This document shows, piece by piece, positions 25,740 through 40,000 of a stretch of DNA of 64,000 bases. The first letter of the stretch is position 1. Every line of letters starts with the position of its first letter. A program made the position numbers and the translations under genes. The notes below the pieces were generated by a model. It was not told the DNA's origin. It did not search any database and was given only the letters and a program-made list of their open reading frames with translations. Origin of the DNA: Diprion similis (Eukaryota > Arthropoda > Insecta > Hymenoptera > Diprionidae). The stretch covers positions 7,978,493 through 8,042,492 of the forward strand of contig NC_060115.1 of NCBI RefSeq assembly GCF_021155765.1, in the 5' to 3' direction.

Positions 25740-28343
25740 ATGGGAAGACTCTTCAGATGGAAGTCGGTGGTTCGTCGGACGTTATGCACCGACGCAACCA
25801 GCATTAACAAAAATGTTGCAGCATCCCAATCTCCAGATATAAACGGGGCTTTACCCTACGAGACAATCCCGGGACCCAAGCCACTGCCGATACTCGGAAA
25901 CACATGGAGACTCTTGCCAGTTATCGGTCAGTACAAGATATCCGACGTTGCGAAAATTTCGGAATTATTTCATCAACATTACGGAAAGATCGTGAGGCTC
26001 ACTGGCCTCATTGGGAGACCAGACCTTCTTTTCGTCTATGATGCTGACGAGATAGAAAAAGTCTATCGCCACGAGGGACCGACTCCCTTCAGACCCTCCA
26101 TGCCCTGTCTCGTCCACTATAAGGGCACCGTACGCAAGGAATTCTTTGGTGACTTACCAGGAGTCGTCGGGGTGTAAGAAACAGTTTTCTTGAATTACAC
26201 GCACTTATATTGCCACAATTAAACTTGTATTCCTTCGTCATCGACATTCGTTTACGGACAAATTTTGGTATGAATTAGACTCGAGTGTAAAAAATCGTGG
26301 GAAAAATTTCAGATTGTAAAATAAAGAGATTTTTATTCTGGGTATTAAAGGCATGGTGAACCTTGGAGAGAATTTCGCACACGAGTTCAGAAGCCAGTTT
26401 TACAACCCGTGACGGTCAGAAAGTACATTCAACCCATTGGAGTGGTGACTGATGACTTCATCCAGAGGTAGAGGGTGATATGTGCTGTACAATACAGTTG
26501 ACGAAATTGAAGTCTATAGAAAGCAAGAGTGGTAATCTAATCACGCTTATATTTCAGAATGGATGAAATCAAGAGAGAGGATGGAGAATTACCAGCTGAT
26601 TTCGATAATGAAATTCACAAATGGGCTCTTGAGTGTAGGTATACTTCTCAAAAGAATATCACCAATTTGTTCAGCTCTCTAAATACTGCATTTCTTCGTC
26701 TATCTTAGGCATAGGGAGAGTTGCCCTTGACGTAAGGTTGGGCTGCCTTGGAGAAAATTTAGCGCCTGATTCCGAGCCTCAAAAAATAATTGACGCAGCT
26801 AAATACGCGCTGAGGAACGTGGCTGTCTTGGAGTTGAAGGCACCCTTCTGGAGGTACATTCCAACTCCGCTCTGGACTCGCTATGTTCGTAACATGGACT
26901 ATTTTATCAAGTAAGCATTGTCGCAAACTGTCCATAATCTTTAACCGATACCGTATTGGTACGTAAGAATATAAATGAATCACACTATAGTAACCATGAA
27001 AGTAACGGAAAGTCTTTTCGACTCATCAGGATATGCATGAAGCACATCGACGAAGCAATGGAAAGGCTGAAAACGAAAAAATCTGTTAGCGAAACCGACT
27101 TGTCACTAGTGGAAAGAATCTTGGCCAAAGAAACTGATCCGAAAATGGCGTATATTCTTGCCTTGGATCTTATTCTAGTCGGCATTGATACAGTAAGTTC
27201 GTGAACATAACGTATGGAAACAACGCTTGACTGATTTTGAAATACCATGAGATTTTTCATACTTCAGATCTCGATGGCAGTTTGCTCGATTCTCTATCAA
27301 CTAGCGACGAGACCTGAAGCACAGGAAAAAATGTACCAAGAACTGTTAAAGATCCTTCCGGATCCTAATGTGCCGATCACTACTCAACATCTGGACCAGG
27401 CTGTCTACATGAAGGCATTCATCCGTGAAGTGTTTCGGTGAGTTAAAGATCAACAACAAGAATATGAAAATGTACCCATTTTTACGATTTAAGAAATCAT
27501 ATGCAAGCTTGTCGGCTTCCTTGTTACAGAGTTTATTCTACAGTGATTGGTAACGGAAGAACACTCCAAAACGATACTGTGATCTGCGGTTACAAAGTAC
27601 CCAAAGGGGTGAGTTCTGTCTCCAAAAATTTTTTAACAAAAAAGGTAAACTATTCGGAAATATTTTTCCCTGTTCCTCGTCCAGGTCCAAGTAGTATTTC
27701 CCACTCTGGTCACGGGCAACATGGAGGAATATGTGGCTGACGCAAAATCGTTCAAGCCCGAAAGATGGCTGAAGGAATCCGCTAATGAAAAACTCCATCC
27801 ATTCGCGTCGCTTCCTTACGGTTACGGGGCTCGAATGTGTCTCGGAAGAAGATTTGCCGACTTGGAAATGCAAGTTCTTCTAACGAAGGTATGTTACATC
27901 CGCCAATCAAACGTCTCTCGTTTTCTAGGAACTTTCGGCAGATGTTACGTGGAAACGTCTATACATATTAGAATACGTAAATTGGCGAGATCATTGCCAC
28001 GAGAGGCCACAAAATACTTTTCAGATTTTCAGAGAAACATCAGGATTGTTCGCGGTGATTATCACAACATATTATGTGTCCTGTCATTATTTTTATAATA
28101 CGAGAAACTTGGTGAAAATTTTTTACGGACATATCCATGTTTATTGTTGTACACGGATAATTGAAACCCAACCGAAAAATGGTTACAGCATAAACATATG
28201 TGAACTTAACACTTAGTACTCATTTTATCTTCTAGCTTATTCGCTCTTATAAATTAGAGTATCATCACGAGCCTTTGAAGTACAAAGTGACGTTTATGTA
28301 CGCACCTGACGGTGAACTGAAGTTCAAGATGCTGAAGAGATGA
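25740..28343 (+). CDS. Mitochondrial-clan cytochrome P450 (gene A of the convergent pair)
   Basis: Haem-thiolate monooxygenase of the insect mitochondrial P450 clan (CYP12/CYP301/CYP334-like); the subfamily is not fixed and the substrate is unknown. Exons: 25740-26173, 26351-26467, 26558-26634, 26709-26910, 27030-27192, 27268-27437, 27530-27608, 27685-27888, 28236-28343. They total 1554 nt, 517 aa. The chosen ATG gives a basic, Ser/Arg-rich presequence (MGRLFRWKSVVRRTL) typical of mitochondrial import. An in-frame upstream ATG at 25620 would bury it. Motifs: proline hinge PGPKPLPILGN, I-helix VGIDT (327-331), K-helix EVFR (385-388), PERW (439-442), and haem loop YGYGARMCLG with Cys466. The loop has Tyr where Phe is usual. 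The polyadenylation signal AATAAA is at 28392. It faces a paralogue 378 bp downstream. Confidence 0.9.
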
Positions 28344-28720
28344 AACGCTGCGGGAGATTGAAAGGGATGGACCGAATCCCTTTCAAAGTCAAATAAATTC
28401 CGAGTACTCATAGGCCAAATTAATATTTTATATTTAATTTGTACATATAAATAACGAGATTATTATCTATCTCGACGATTGTCTAAACGTTGTACCAGTA
28501 AAGAATTATTTCTATTTAATCTCACTTTATTTTCCACTGCAGTGAACATCCTTAAACTACAACTTGTAAATTAAATAATTAAATGTATTCGAAATACAAT
28601 AGCTTTAGTCTTTGTTCAATTGTTAATCAAAAAGAAATTTCAACCTTCTGAATATAGCTGCACTGTTTCCGTTCAAAGTAGGTTGAATGCGAGCTACTTG
28701 GTGCAGGTATAATTTTTTGA
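28344..28720. other. Intergenic gap between convergent P450 genes
   Basis: A 377-bp gap. It holds AATAAA on the plus strand (28392-28397), about 50 bases after gene A's stop. On the minus strand, AATAAA at 28531-28526 lies about 190 bases after gene B's stop. The two 3' ends may approach or overlap. No other feature is seen. Confidence 0.5.
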
Positions 28721-31700
28721 TTACCTGTCGATCATCTTAATTCTAAGCGGTCCCTTCGGTGTGTACATTGGATCAATGTGATAATCTAGTTTATCGTAGT
28801 GGTATTCAAGTTTGAATGATTGGATGACCTTGAAGAAAAGAATTGATTTCAATCAATACATGAATGCCAAAGTGTCATTCGAGCATTCTAACTATATTTC
28901 CCATTAATTATTGAGAACCGAAACTTTTTTACGCACCTTAGCAAGAACAATAATCATTTCCAACTCGGCAAATCGTCTTCCCAAACACATTCGACGTCCG
29001 TAACCAAACGGCAAAGAAGCGAAGGCGTGTTTTACTCCATGATTGAAATCACGTCCGGTCATCCATCTCTCCGGAAGAAATTCTTCACTTCCGGGAAAGT
29101 ATTTATCTTGATTGCTAATCACGTAATGTTGGAATACTATTTGGACCTGGAAGTATATCAATATGGTAACTATCGAGTCTGGGATGTTGGGAAACAGTTT
29201 ATTTGATTAATGTTACATACAAACTTCGGATTGGAATAATGACGGACAGATATTAAGGATCGATATCAATCTTACGCATTCATGGAATACCAGATATATA
29301 TCCGAATTGGATCGAGACCATAAATACAGAACTTGGATACTTACACCTTCTGGTATTTGGTAACCCCCGATGACGGTATCTTTCGTCATGCACCGTCCAT
29401 TCCCGATAACAACTGGATACATTCTGCAGAAAAAACATCGTGAAAAATAGTATTACGATTATTTAGATCCTTTGCGAGATTATGAGTACAATTCTACATC
29501 CATTAGTAAGATCCGTGTAAAACCTATTGGGGATTTCTAATCCTTAAAAAAAAATTACGACACGATTATTTCTTATATCACATGCATATACCTCAGGGTT
29601 TCTTTGATGCAGGCTTTCAGGTATTTCATGTCTTCCACGTGTTTAGCCTCAATTGGAGTTCCCGGGGGAGGCATAACCGCTGAAACTTCTTCATAAAGTT
29701 TTCTCTGCTTCTCCGGGTGTAATGCGAGCTGGTAAATAACGGATGCGACCGCGTTTGAAGTCTGCGAAGAAACGTCAAGTGATCATTAGCGTTTCTCATT
29801 ATGGTTACGATGTATGATTAAATTTTTTTTCTAATTAACGGTATAAAAATTACTGGTTAGCCAAAGTAATTTACTACTAGACTCCGACTTCACGACTACT
29901 TTATGATTGAAACCACTCACTGTGTCTATTCCCACTAAGAATAGATCGAGAGCTAAAATGGTCGCGATTTTAACCCCTGTATCCATGGCCAGTATCCTTT
30001 CCAGCAATGAAGGATCAGTTTTCGCATCCCCCGTAATTTCTTTCGTTTTCGTTCTGGTCAGCGCCGCGTTGGTGTGCTTCGAGGTGATTCTGCAGCATGG
30101 AAACATGATAAATTTTAGAAGGATTGAAAAAATGAATTTATATTTGTGTCAAACAAGGGTAGCTCAGTGTAAAATTTTTTTCGAGTGAGGAAGAAAAACC
30201 GAATGGGGATGTTAATGATTCGCACTCGACTATCGTATCCAGGGCTTTTACGTATTTCAGCCAGGTTGGAGTGTTGAACAGTCTCCAAAATGGGACCTTC
30301 AGCTCGAGGACACCAACGTTTTTGAAAAATACATTCACCGCGTCGATCAGCTCCTGCGTCTCCAGGGGTGCGTCATCGTCGAGGCACCCCAATCTTACGT
30401 CCAAAGCCACACGAGCTATAGCTGTAACGAATAAGGTCGTTGTACCGACCTCTTCGAACATTAGAATTTGGAAAAACTCACGCCAATGAATATACATCAG
30501 CATACATAACGCATGAAAGTTATAATAATTCAATATACTCACACTCCAAAGACCATTTGTGAATTTCGTTGAGAAAATGGTCGGGTGTTTCATCCTTGTA
30601 ATTTCGTACTTTTTTCACTCTGAAAGGAGAGACAAAATATGATTGATCATTCCTTGATACCGTTAGAATTATTGCTATGATCGGGGTTGAACCTTTGAAC
30701 GAAAGCTTCGCTTGCTTCTTGGACTGCACCGATGTAAAGTTTAGCAGTTCGCGGCTGTAGCATCACCTGCTGTACTTTGCTTCGAAAATTATACCAGCTC
30801 TCGCCGTGCCTGAAACGTAACGGATACATTAATTCTCGAATTTGTTAATTTAGGTCATAATTTGCAACGTACGTAAATCAGTCATCCTGATTTGGCCGAG
30901 CGACTTAGCGGGCGAATCGTGCAGGCCGTTTAAATATATTCGAATGTTTCTAAAATCTTTCCTACGTCTGCAATTAATTTGAATTGATTAAATTCGTAGT
31001 CACAGTGTAACAAATCTTACCTAGCTGTATATCATTATGAATACGAATACGTAATGCAGACTTTCGAATGATACGTGTAATCGGAAACATGATAAAATCG
31101 TAAATTGAGCTATAAAACTTTCTACTCATTCGAGATGATTGTATGCGCGAAGGAGAATTGAAAATACCGTTGGCAAATTGTTCGGGTCTAAAGTTCGTTG
31201 AAACAACCGCTGAAGATTCAACCGCGGATTGTGTCTAATTTCAAAAGACACAGACAAGAGTTTCTACATCGATGGGTTAGCTTCTAGTCGTGCACTCTCT
31301 CCGTAAAGAACGTCACAAGAACCCGTTATAATTATATGTATCAGTAACAATCTCGAGCACATATATGACTGCACTAATTTTTAGCTGAGAAAGTACGTGT
31401 GGTAACTGCGGTGTCAAAAACCACAGTGAACCGGGTGCTCTAGAATAATTTCAAAGCTTTTATATTACCTCAGATACATAATCGATGAAATACGCAATTT
31501 TTCCACATTTCACCCCCAATCTTCTCTAATCTTCTACTGTCTAGAATTGCACGCTTCAAATCGATTCATTGTCAGTAATTTTCCGTTTCTACTGCATGCA
31601 GGACACGCGTGATAAAATGACATTGAAAGTAGAACAAAAGATCAGAGAAACCACCGTCCACTTATCTTGAGCGTCGTCGCTGCGAAATCATTAGTTGCGG

Positions 31701-33448
31701 TTGGGAGGAGTCTAATTAATGTCCGCGAAGCGGAAAGTGCTTCGCGTTATTGCATCGGACCTTAGAGTACAGGTGAAATGACACTCTCGAGTACACTCGG
31801 AGGAAAGTTTCATGCTCACACTGCAATGACCCCGGCATCTTCGCCGAAGAAATCCTTGCGCAAGACGTGTTTGTAGTAGTTTAAGGAAGGCATGGATGGC
31901 CGATGAGGCATTTTTTCCTCGCTGCGAAAGACCCGCTCAATTTCATCAGCGTCGTACAGAAAAACCATATCCGGACGACCCAGAAGACCCGCAATTTTTA
32001 CAACACTACCGTATTTTTTGTGCAGCCGTTTCGAAACCTTGTCGACCTCCTCAATTTTGAAATCGCCTGCGGGACCAAAGAAGAAAAAAAAAATTCGTTA
32101 TTAATGATTTTGCGATTCTACCTAGTCGAAAAATGCACTCTACTGCGGGAGTGAAAGTAGGCAACTATCGAGTTATTCTGAATTTGTATACAAATTTCAG
32201 TGCATCATTATTTTACCCTAATCTGGGTAAAGTATTGAGCGAACTTTCTTTTCGATTCCAAGAATCTCGAATAACATTTTCAAAAATTTATTCAAGAGTA
32301 TAAACTAATTTGTGAATATTCCGTGAACTGTGCATTATAACTCGGTATCAAGAGCGATTTAAAAAACTTTCATTCTGATGTAAAAAATTCGGGAACAAAA
32401 ACAGTCAAAAGCAGCATTTCTCCCACATCCGGTGATTCCTCGCCGTTTCTTTACCCATTTTTTCGGTTTCCGTGCTTCACAATCGGTGTACGACTGTCCG
32501 TAAAAGATGATAAAAGTGCATGGCCGATCATATTGCTCCATTCACATTTAACCCAATCTCTGATTTTATTCTGCAGCTGATTGCATTTCTTTTGTGTTGG
32601 GTATAGCGAGGTGCGGAGTAACACACGATACATGCAGATATTAAAAGGACTAGAAGATGAACCGATCATTTCCTCCGACCAATATATTGATATATCATTT
32701 ACTGTTGAATGAAATTAACAAACGCTATTTACGTAAGAAAGCAACGTCATTTTACCGTAGTCAGCGATTCTCAATAATATAACATAAATATTATTTTATT
32801 ATTGTCAATCATACGCTGACGGTAGAGACACGACAGGTAATAATTTATTGTTAACATTGATTAAGCTGTGAAACACAGAACGGATATATATCGGATATAT
32901 ATACGTGGTGGTCACTGGTCAAGCAAAAGTCAGAGAATTTTGTGGCGGTAGAGAAAGAAAAAGTACAAATCTTCCCTCGCGAAACGGCAAAGTTTTAAGA
33001 AAAATTTATATCCAAGTCCTCGGTTCCATAACCATCAAATAGATGATAAGCGTATTTTTGAATACAGATATCGATTCGGAGTTTTATTTATTAGGTTCTC
33101 GAATTAACACTAATAATCTTGATACAGGTGGATCATGCACTCGCTTAATCGTACAGCTCGTCAACTTCCATCGTGATCTAAAACGACTTTCCAAAATTAA
33201 TTCTCATATTCAACGTAGCTCCACCATGACTCACCTACGTAGGGTAAAAATCGCCATGTATTGCCAAGGAACGGCAAAGGCTTTGGCCCAGGAACTTCCG
33301 TATAAGGCTTGGCCTCGTTCCATTCGAAGTCCAGCGCAACATCCGCAGACTTGTCTAACGATCTGGTAACGTTTTGGGTTGTGTCTGTCGAAAATGTACA
33401 TCGAAGTTTCGACACACCAAATATTCCGCGATGCCTCAAGTGTGCCAT
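28721..33448 (-). CDS. Mitochondrial-clan cytochrome P450 (gene B of the convergent pair)
   Basis: Paralogue of the plus-strand P450 beside it and of the same mitochondrial clan; substrate unknown. Minus-strand exons: 33448-33235, 32066-31820, 30809-30693, 30619-30543, 30421-30226, 30089-29921, 29761-29592, 29423-29345, 29146-28937, 28828-28721. They total 1587 nt, 528 aa. The first ATG (33448) gives a basic presequence (MAHLRHRGIFGVSKLR). Motifs: PGPKPLPFLGN, I-helix VGIDT (336-340), K-helix ETLR (394-397), PERW, and canonical haem loop FGYGRRMCLG with Cys477. Exons 3-10 match gene A exons 2-9 one for one in phase and almost in length. The one structural difference is an extra 1.17-kb intron after the proline-rich hinge. 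Exon 3 uses a weak GTTCAA donor, supported by the reading frame and by gene A. Confidence 0.9.
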
Positions 33449-36400
33449 CGCAGTTTCACCTTCCACAAAAAATATCGATCAACCTGTAGCATCGGTATAC
33501 AGATGATGCATAACAGTTTTACGTTGTACTGTACAGAGTATCAATTGATCCAGAAAAATTTCACCTCTGAATTTATTTTGCGGCATTCAATTAGGCAGAG
33601 AGAGGATGCTCAGCGTATAATTTCCGTATGTACCCTAATCTCCAGGTGTTCTGTACTCGGTGCTTTATCTTTTTTACATATTGTCCCATGTAACGCACTG
33701 TTTAGCGACATAATGTCAACGTAATTTATAGTGGACAGGAAATGAGATTCGTTATTATGAAAAGCAAGTGATGAAATGCCTATTGTACAAACTCACACGG
33801 GATGAATTTAGTCCAGAGAGTTATGATCACAATTTTTTATCCGTTCGTTGAACATTTGAGTTTGTATTTCTGAAAAATGATGAAGCTGTATCTAAAGCTC
33901 ATAATGTCAGGACTTAATGATTTTATCTCCCCGTCCTTAGCGATTTGAATCGAAATAATATCGACGGTTCACTTCATATGAAAAGGCGAAAGTTATAGAG
34001 AGTCATAAATTAGTCTATGGGTATACCTACAGGCTGCAGGCGAAACTTGGTGAATCGGAGATTAGGGAACGGCTTCGGATACAATTTAGGACTCGTAACC
34101 CACTTATCCCTGCGGGCACGTGTGTGTTTCTATTCTCTCGCATCCCACGCATCTCAAAATTATTACAATACCATCCCATATGATTTATTACTATGATTTT
34201 AGAAGTTGCGAAATGATTATAAAGGTGTGAAAAATTGAATGGTGAAATATTTACCCAAAGTTGTGCTGTATAAATCAAGCATTCATCATCAAGCAAGGAT
34301 TTAACTTTTTTTTCCACAAAAACTGTAGACCGAAAAATAACCTGGTAATAAATAACACCGTTACTGCGGAAAGTAGGATTCAATCACCAGATTTTTTCCG
34401 AAAGTACTTCACTTCACTGTTTCAATTTTTCAAATCAAGTTACAAATAAAATACTTGAAAATTGGGTATTTTATCGCGGTAGGAATAATGAAAAGGTTTC
34501 TTCTTGTCAGCGCGATTCTGTTTCGTATCCACACAGACAGTACACTGAATGCGATATTAGGCAGGAGTTGTACTCGAGACCCTCGATCGCGACCGAGGAA
34601 GCGACATGGGGATAGCGATAGAAGGGGTTTTGGAACTCGGGACCACTTTTATAAAACATACGCCGCCACCGAGCGCAGCTTTAGAATTTTATAGCGACCC
34701 TTAGGTTACTTTCGTAGTGTATCGGTTGCGCAGAAATATGTGGTTATAAGATATTTGATTTTTTAGAACATAAAATTTGTGCAAGTAATATATATGCATT
34801 TGCTGATAATTTCAACTGAATTTGAAAAATATCGTATTAAATTTTATAATCACAGTCATTTGTTAAAAGACTTTCGTAGTTTTCTGTTGAAGACTGCTGC
34901 TCTTTCTCGCTGCACACGTATTTGTATTCAATTCGACATTTTGCATCTGTAATCTATGTAATTAACGGCTATCAGAGATGATTATTAAAATCAAAATCAA
35001 ATATCAATTGACTATGCTCACTTACTCTTCTAGTCACATATATACTCACACCGACTGGTCAGAATCATGAATAATAAAATAGGTCACGAAGATGTATAAT
35101 CATATTGTACTAAGCAAATCGAAAAAGCAAAAGATCAAGATTTTACCCCCCTTAATTTTTTTTACAAAGTTTCGAACTAATTTATCAGATACAGTATTAC
35201 ACTATAATTACAAACTTTTAGTTATAATTTTATTCATTTTTCGATTCAAACATTTTCATACGTAGTACCATGTTCATCGTGTAAACACAAAGCCATTCAA
35301 CTTTTCACGTCGCAAAAGGTCTTATATTAACGCTCGTAATTAGAACGCTCCAATTTCTCAGATACGGGCCCATTTTCCCTATACATATAACTGCGAAAAG
35401 TGTGACCCAATACTTAAGTGGATTAGAAAGAAAGAAGAGAAAAAGAAGATAGTGCATAAAATTGTCACTTTTTATTATTTCATTGTTGCACAATAAGTTG
35501 GTGAGGCAATTTAGCAACCTCGCAAGCCGCTCAACCTGTGCAGCGCCCACGCTATACAAGCGCAGAAACTAGTTCTGTGATTTTTGCAACCGATCCTCTT
35601 GTTATTCGCATCTCCGTCGGTCCTGGTTAGTTTGGTAAATCCATGCCATTTGGCGCATCAGTGTTATCCGAGCGCTCGGCGTCGTCTTATATGCCGATTC
35701 CTATAACCGGGCGATCGTTTTAATTGCGGTGTCTCTTGTCGAGTTTTACATTAATACTGACCGAAGTAAGTAAACTATTCGGCGTGGCTCTTTCCACTAC
35801 CAAATATACTACTATGCAAATATACGTATTCTCACATCCGCTACATTTTATTATTATACCGGTTATTGACGTAACCACCTGTACGTACAATCTCTCGCGT
35901 GTTTGACTATTGACCTTTGAAACTGGTGCTCCTTGACGACTAAAACGGCCGCGGCTTCATGGCACAAAACGTGTGAATTTTATTCCGGATTTTGGACGTG
36001 ACCGCAGAAAGCGGCAACACTATCACAGCCGTCAGATAAACCAACTTTCGGAATTCATCTGGCCAGAGCCGCATTCCGTCTTATCTGACCCCCCTTTCTG
36101 CGCTCCCTCTTTCTCAAGACTAGACATTTTTTCACCAATAATTTCCTCACTGCCAATCAAGTTTAAAGTATTCGCATGCATACTTCCAATTAAGATCACC
36201 TCTGCCACAGGGCCTGTGGTTATTCGAAACCCCTTTCTCGACTCTCAAACTGGATGTCCTAATTCTCCTAACCAGTTACAACGCAACAGTATTCTGAATC
36301 CGGATGGCGAATGAATATTTGACCTTTCACCCAAATTTCTTTATTTCGATTTTACTGGTTCAGTTATAAATACTGTTAATGTAACGTTCGAAAATTTTTT

Positions 36401-37005
36401 TCGTTCGTTTCTTAATTATGACTTCTTAAACAATGGTGTCACTATAGTATCCGTAATGAAGGGCCTTACGCAGCTGCGAATTCAGATGTCATACAATTAA
36501 AAGGCTCACGATAATGTTCGCTTTTCAACATATAAAAATTTGAATAAGTAAATACTGGTACGTGGACATCAAATATTATAATGGTTTGAATTTCTCGCAA
36601 TGTCTTAGGGAAACTTTTGAACACAGCAAATTCAAACCAGCGCCGTAAACGTGAAAAACGAAATGTAAGTTGCCCATTATAAGGCGTACTGGATCATAAA
36701 TGATTCGGGAAAGAAATTTTCACAAAAATTTCAAACTGGAACTCTACATGATAAAAAACGAGATGTCGAGACAATTGGATTATTGTACATAAATAGGCGG
36801 TATTATAGATCTATATAATTGTTGTTGGCGTAATAATTTCGTAAGCACAATACATTTTCGTGAAACAAAAGCCTTTAATGTTCATTGATTGATAGTTATA
36901 ATTACCTAATTTACAATTCAGTCTCACAAAAAAAAAAAATGTATATATATTTTATTTATATGGCATTACAACGAAAATATATCCTAATTTTTGAAAAATA
37001 AATTA
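33449..37005. other. Intergenic region upstream of P450 gene B
   Basis: No gene could be assembled. A palindromic TTTTATAAAA at 34647-34656, followed on the minus strand by GC-richer sequence, could be a promoter for P450 gene B, but no 5' UTR splice was resolved. The 35973-36314 stretch is open on both strands in parts (113 codons on plus), but neither product is recognised. The rest is AT-rich. AATAAA on the minus strand at 36956-36951 belongs to RBM28. Confidence 0.45.
36951..36956 (-). promoter_or_regulatory. Polyadenylation signal for RBM28
   Basis: AATAAA on the minus strand, 50 bases beyond the RBM28 stop codon. It is a canonical hexamer in the expected position, and nothing else was tested. 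Confidence 0.5.
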
Positions 37006-40000
37006 TCACGTTTCGTACCACTTGGATTTTTCCTTAGGCGTTGCCATTAATTTATTTTTATAATTGTTTACCAATTTGCTGAAGTTTATATCTTCTTTGT
37101 TCGCTTTTCTCTTTGAACCCTGCTTCGGCTGTTGATAAAATAAACAAAATTAAAATTAACCAATGATCAATTTAATAAGGTCATTTAAAAAACAGAGGCA
37201 CAAATTCCATGTGAATGGGGAGGTATAATTCAGACTTACCCTTATTTCTTTTTGAGAAATCCGTTGTTCTTTTTTCGTCTGCTGAATTTTCGCTTTAGAC
37301 TTTTTATTTTTTAATTCTCTTTTCAAATTTTGATTATGTAAAATAGCTTGAGACTTGAGATTGAATCTTGATCGCATTTTTCTCTCTCCTGGTTTACTTG
37401 CTATGCCAGAATATGGCTGAACATCACCCTCGTTATTACCATTTTCTAATCTAGCGTGCTTCGCAGGCCGACGATCCTTGTTTCTATTATTGACAGTCGG
37501 CCTATCAGTAATATTAGTTTTCTTGTTATCCGAAGGTTTTTCATCTTCGTATTTTCTCTTGTTTGTCATGGGCCGGTCATTCTTAGTTTTCAGTTTACTT
37601 CCTGTCCACAGAGGATTGCGCTCTCGACTTTTTTCGACTCGTTTTTTAATAGCATTAACCATCACTCTGTTTTCGATTGAAAATGCAACGATAGGCCTCT
37701 GAAAATGAGATGTTTGGATAATTATTTATTCGAGATCTTGTTAGATATAAATTAATTACCTTGGTAGGGCCGAAGATTTTTGGATTGTTATTTATACTTC
37801 TCAACGCTTTCAGCGCATCTTCGTGGCTTGTAAAGGCAACAAAACCGTATTCTTTAGACCTGCCAATCCCATTGGCCTCAATGTTTCGTAAATCACGCAT
37901 CACTCGGGCCTGAAAAAAATAAAATCAACATGAATATGAGTCATAAGTAAATCGGGACGTTTAGAATGAGTTCTCGATTGGTTATTACTTCTCTTATAAC
38001 TGCTTTTGGCCCAGAATGGTTCTGGAAAATTTCTCGCAGCTTTTTGTCATCCACTGAAATCGGTAAATTATGCACAACCAGACGAACCCTTGAAACGAAC
38101 ATATTTAAATTTCGCAGCATTTGCGATTTCCATTGTTCTAACTGTAAACGACGAGCCATGTCCCCTGCAGATACTCCTACTGCAGCTGGACTACTAGCCA
38201 GTATCACTATAAACAATTAATCCATAGTTCACATGTTGTTACGCACAAACTAAATAACAAATGAATGGGGTTGCTGCTCAATAATCTAATCCATATAAAT
38301 TTCATATTATCTTACCTCCTTCTTTGACAAGATACAAGTTTCTAGAATCAGTTACTTTTTGTTTTTTCAGCTCTGATTTATCCTGTACTTCATTTCTGTT
38401 CAGTGCCTTGTGAGGATCTAGAGTTTGATCGTGTATACGTAACTCGGTTCCAGCAGATAAACATTTCTCAGCATCCTCCATGTGCTGTAAATGGTATTAA
38501 ACCGGTTTCTTTATGAACATCAATTTTAATCATTTAATAAAATATTACAGTATAGAACTTACTTGGAATTTAACAAACGCTGTTCCTTTTGAATGCTCCG
38601 TAAGGGGGTCCATACAAACAAGAGCGTAGTAGACTGGACCAAACTGCTCCATGCATTTCCTAAGATCATCATTGGTCGCGGAGAAGGGAACATTTTTGAG
38701 AAAGACTGTTTTTCCCTCATTAACGTCATTAGAAATTCGGCGTGGTCGAGAAGCTTCGTCCTCTTCAAATTTTTCATCATTCACTTCATCTAGTGAGATC
38801 TTAACTTCCACTTTATCCTCATCTTCATCTTCATCTTCATCTTCATCATCGTCTTCATCTTCTTTGACAACTATTTCATCCTCTATACTTGAATTAATAG
38901 GTTTTTCATCCTCACTCTCCCTGCAAAAAAAAAGATATGATTAATATAATTTGGCCATAATTAATAAAAGCTAGAACTTACCCGTCGTTAGATTGATCTG
39001 CTTCCAGTTTTGAAAATCTATCACTTTGGTCTGGGTCTTTATCCAAACCTGAATCATCCTCGTCGGGTTCTTCCTTTTTTATTTCAACTTCTTCTATTGC
39101 CGCTTCATTTGAATCCTTCTGTTCATTAGCCTTACCAAACTTTGTTTTTGGTACAGCCCAATCAACCACTATTGGTCGACCCAACAGCGGTTTTAAATTT
39201 AAATGATGTATCGCTTTAGCGGCACTCTGTACATTACTGTATTGAACAAATCCACAACCGACAAGTTTTCCATCTGGTCTAGTCAGGATCTTGACTTCTT
39301 CTACGTTGCCAAACGGCGCAAAGTGTTCTTTCAATGAATCATCAGTTATCTAAAATCATCAATTATTATTTGGAGTCAATACGAAAATGTCTTCCCTTAA
39401 GAATCATTAGAATCAATAAGAGTATAGTCTAATCCTCACATTAAATGACAAATTTCGAACTATAATCCTTGCTCGTTTCTGAACGTTTTTCAGTTTATCT
39501 TTGTCTCTCTTTTTCTTCTTCAGATTTTTCTTCAATTGAGTTTTCGACAGAGAAGTAGACTCTTCATTTTGAGTATTCGCTTCTGTGTTACTTTCTGTTT
39601 TATCAGTTACATCCTCAGTTTTGTCAACATCGTCCTTAATACCTTCGGCAAATTTGTATTTTGGTATTGCCCAATCTGAAGCGATGATTCTTCCTAAAAT
39701 TTTATTAAAAGCAATGTAGATGTACGATTCATATTCATTGATAGTGCACTTGGTTGGAGGGCTAATATTTACTAAACGATAAAATCAGAAAAATATTGTC
39801 CTTTTTTCGTTCAGTCTTACCAAGCAATTCTTTTTTATTTGTGTTGAATATCGCCTTTGAAGCTTGCTCGACTTTTTTAAATTGCACAAAACCACAACCC
39901 ACCAGTTTACCACCTGGATGACGTAGTAGATTTATTTCCTCAATTTCACCATACGGTGCATAATGTTTTTTAATGTCATCCTCGGTAACCTGAAAATATC

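Noticed and set aside
33449-33466. GTG start for P450 gene B
   Set aside because: A non-ATG start is unlikely in an insect nuclear gene when an ATG at 33448 gives a typical presequence.
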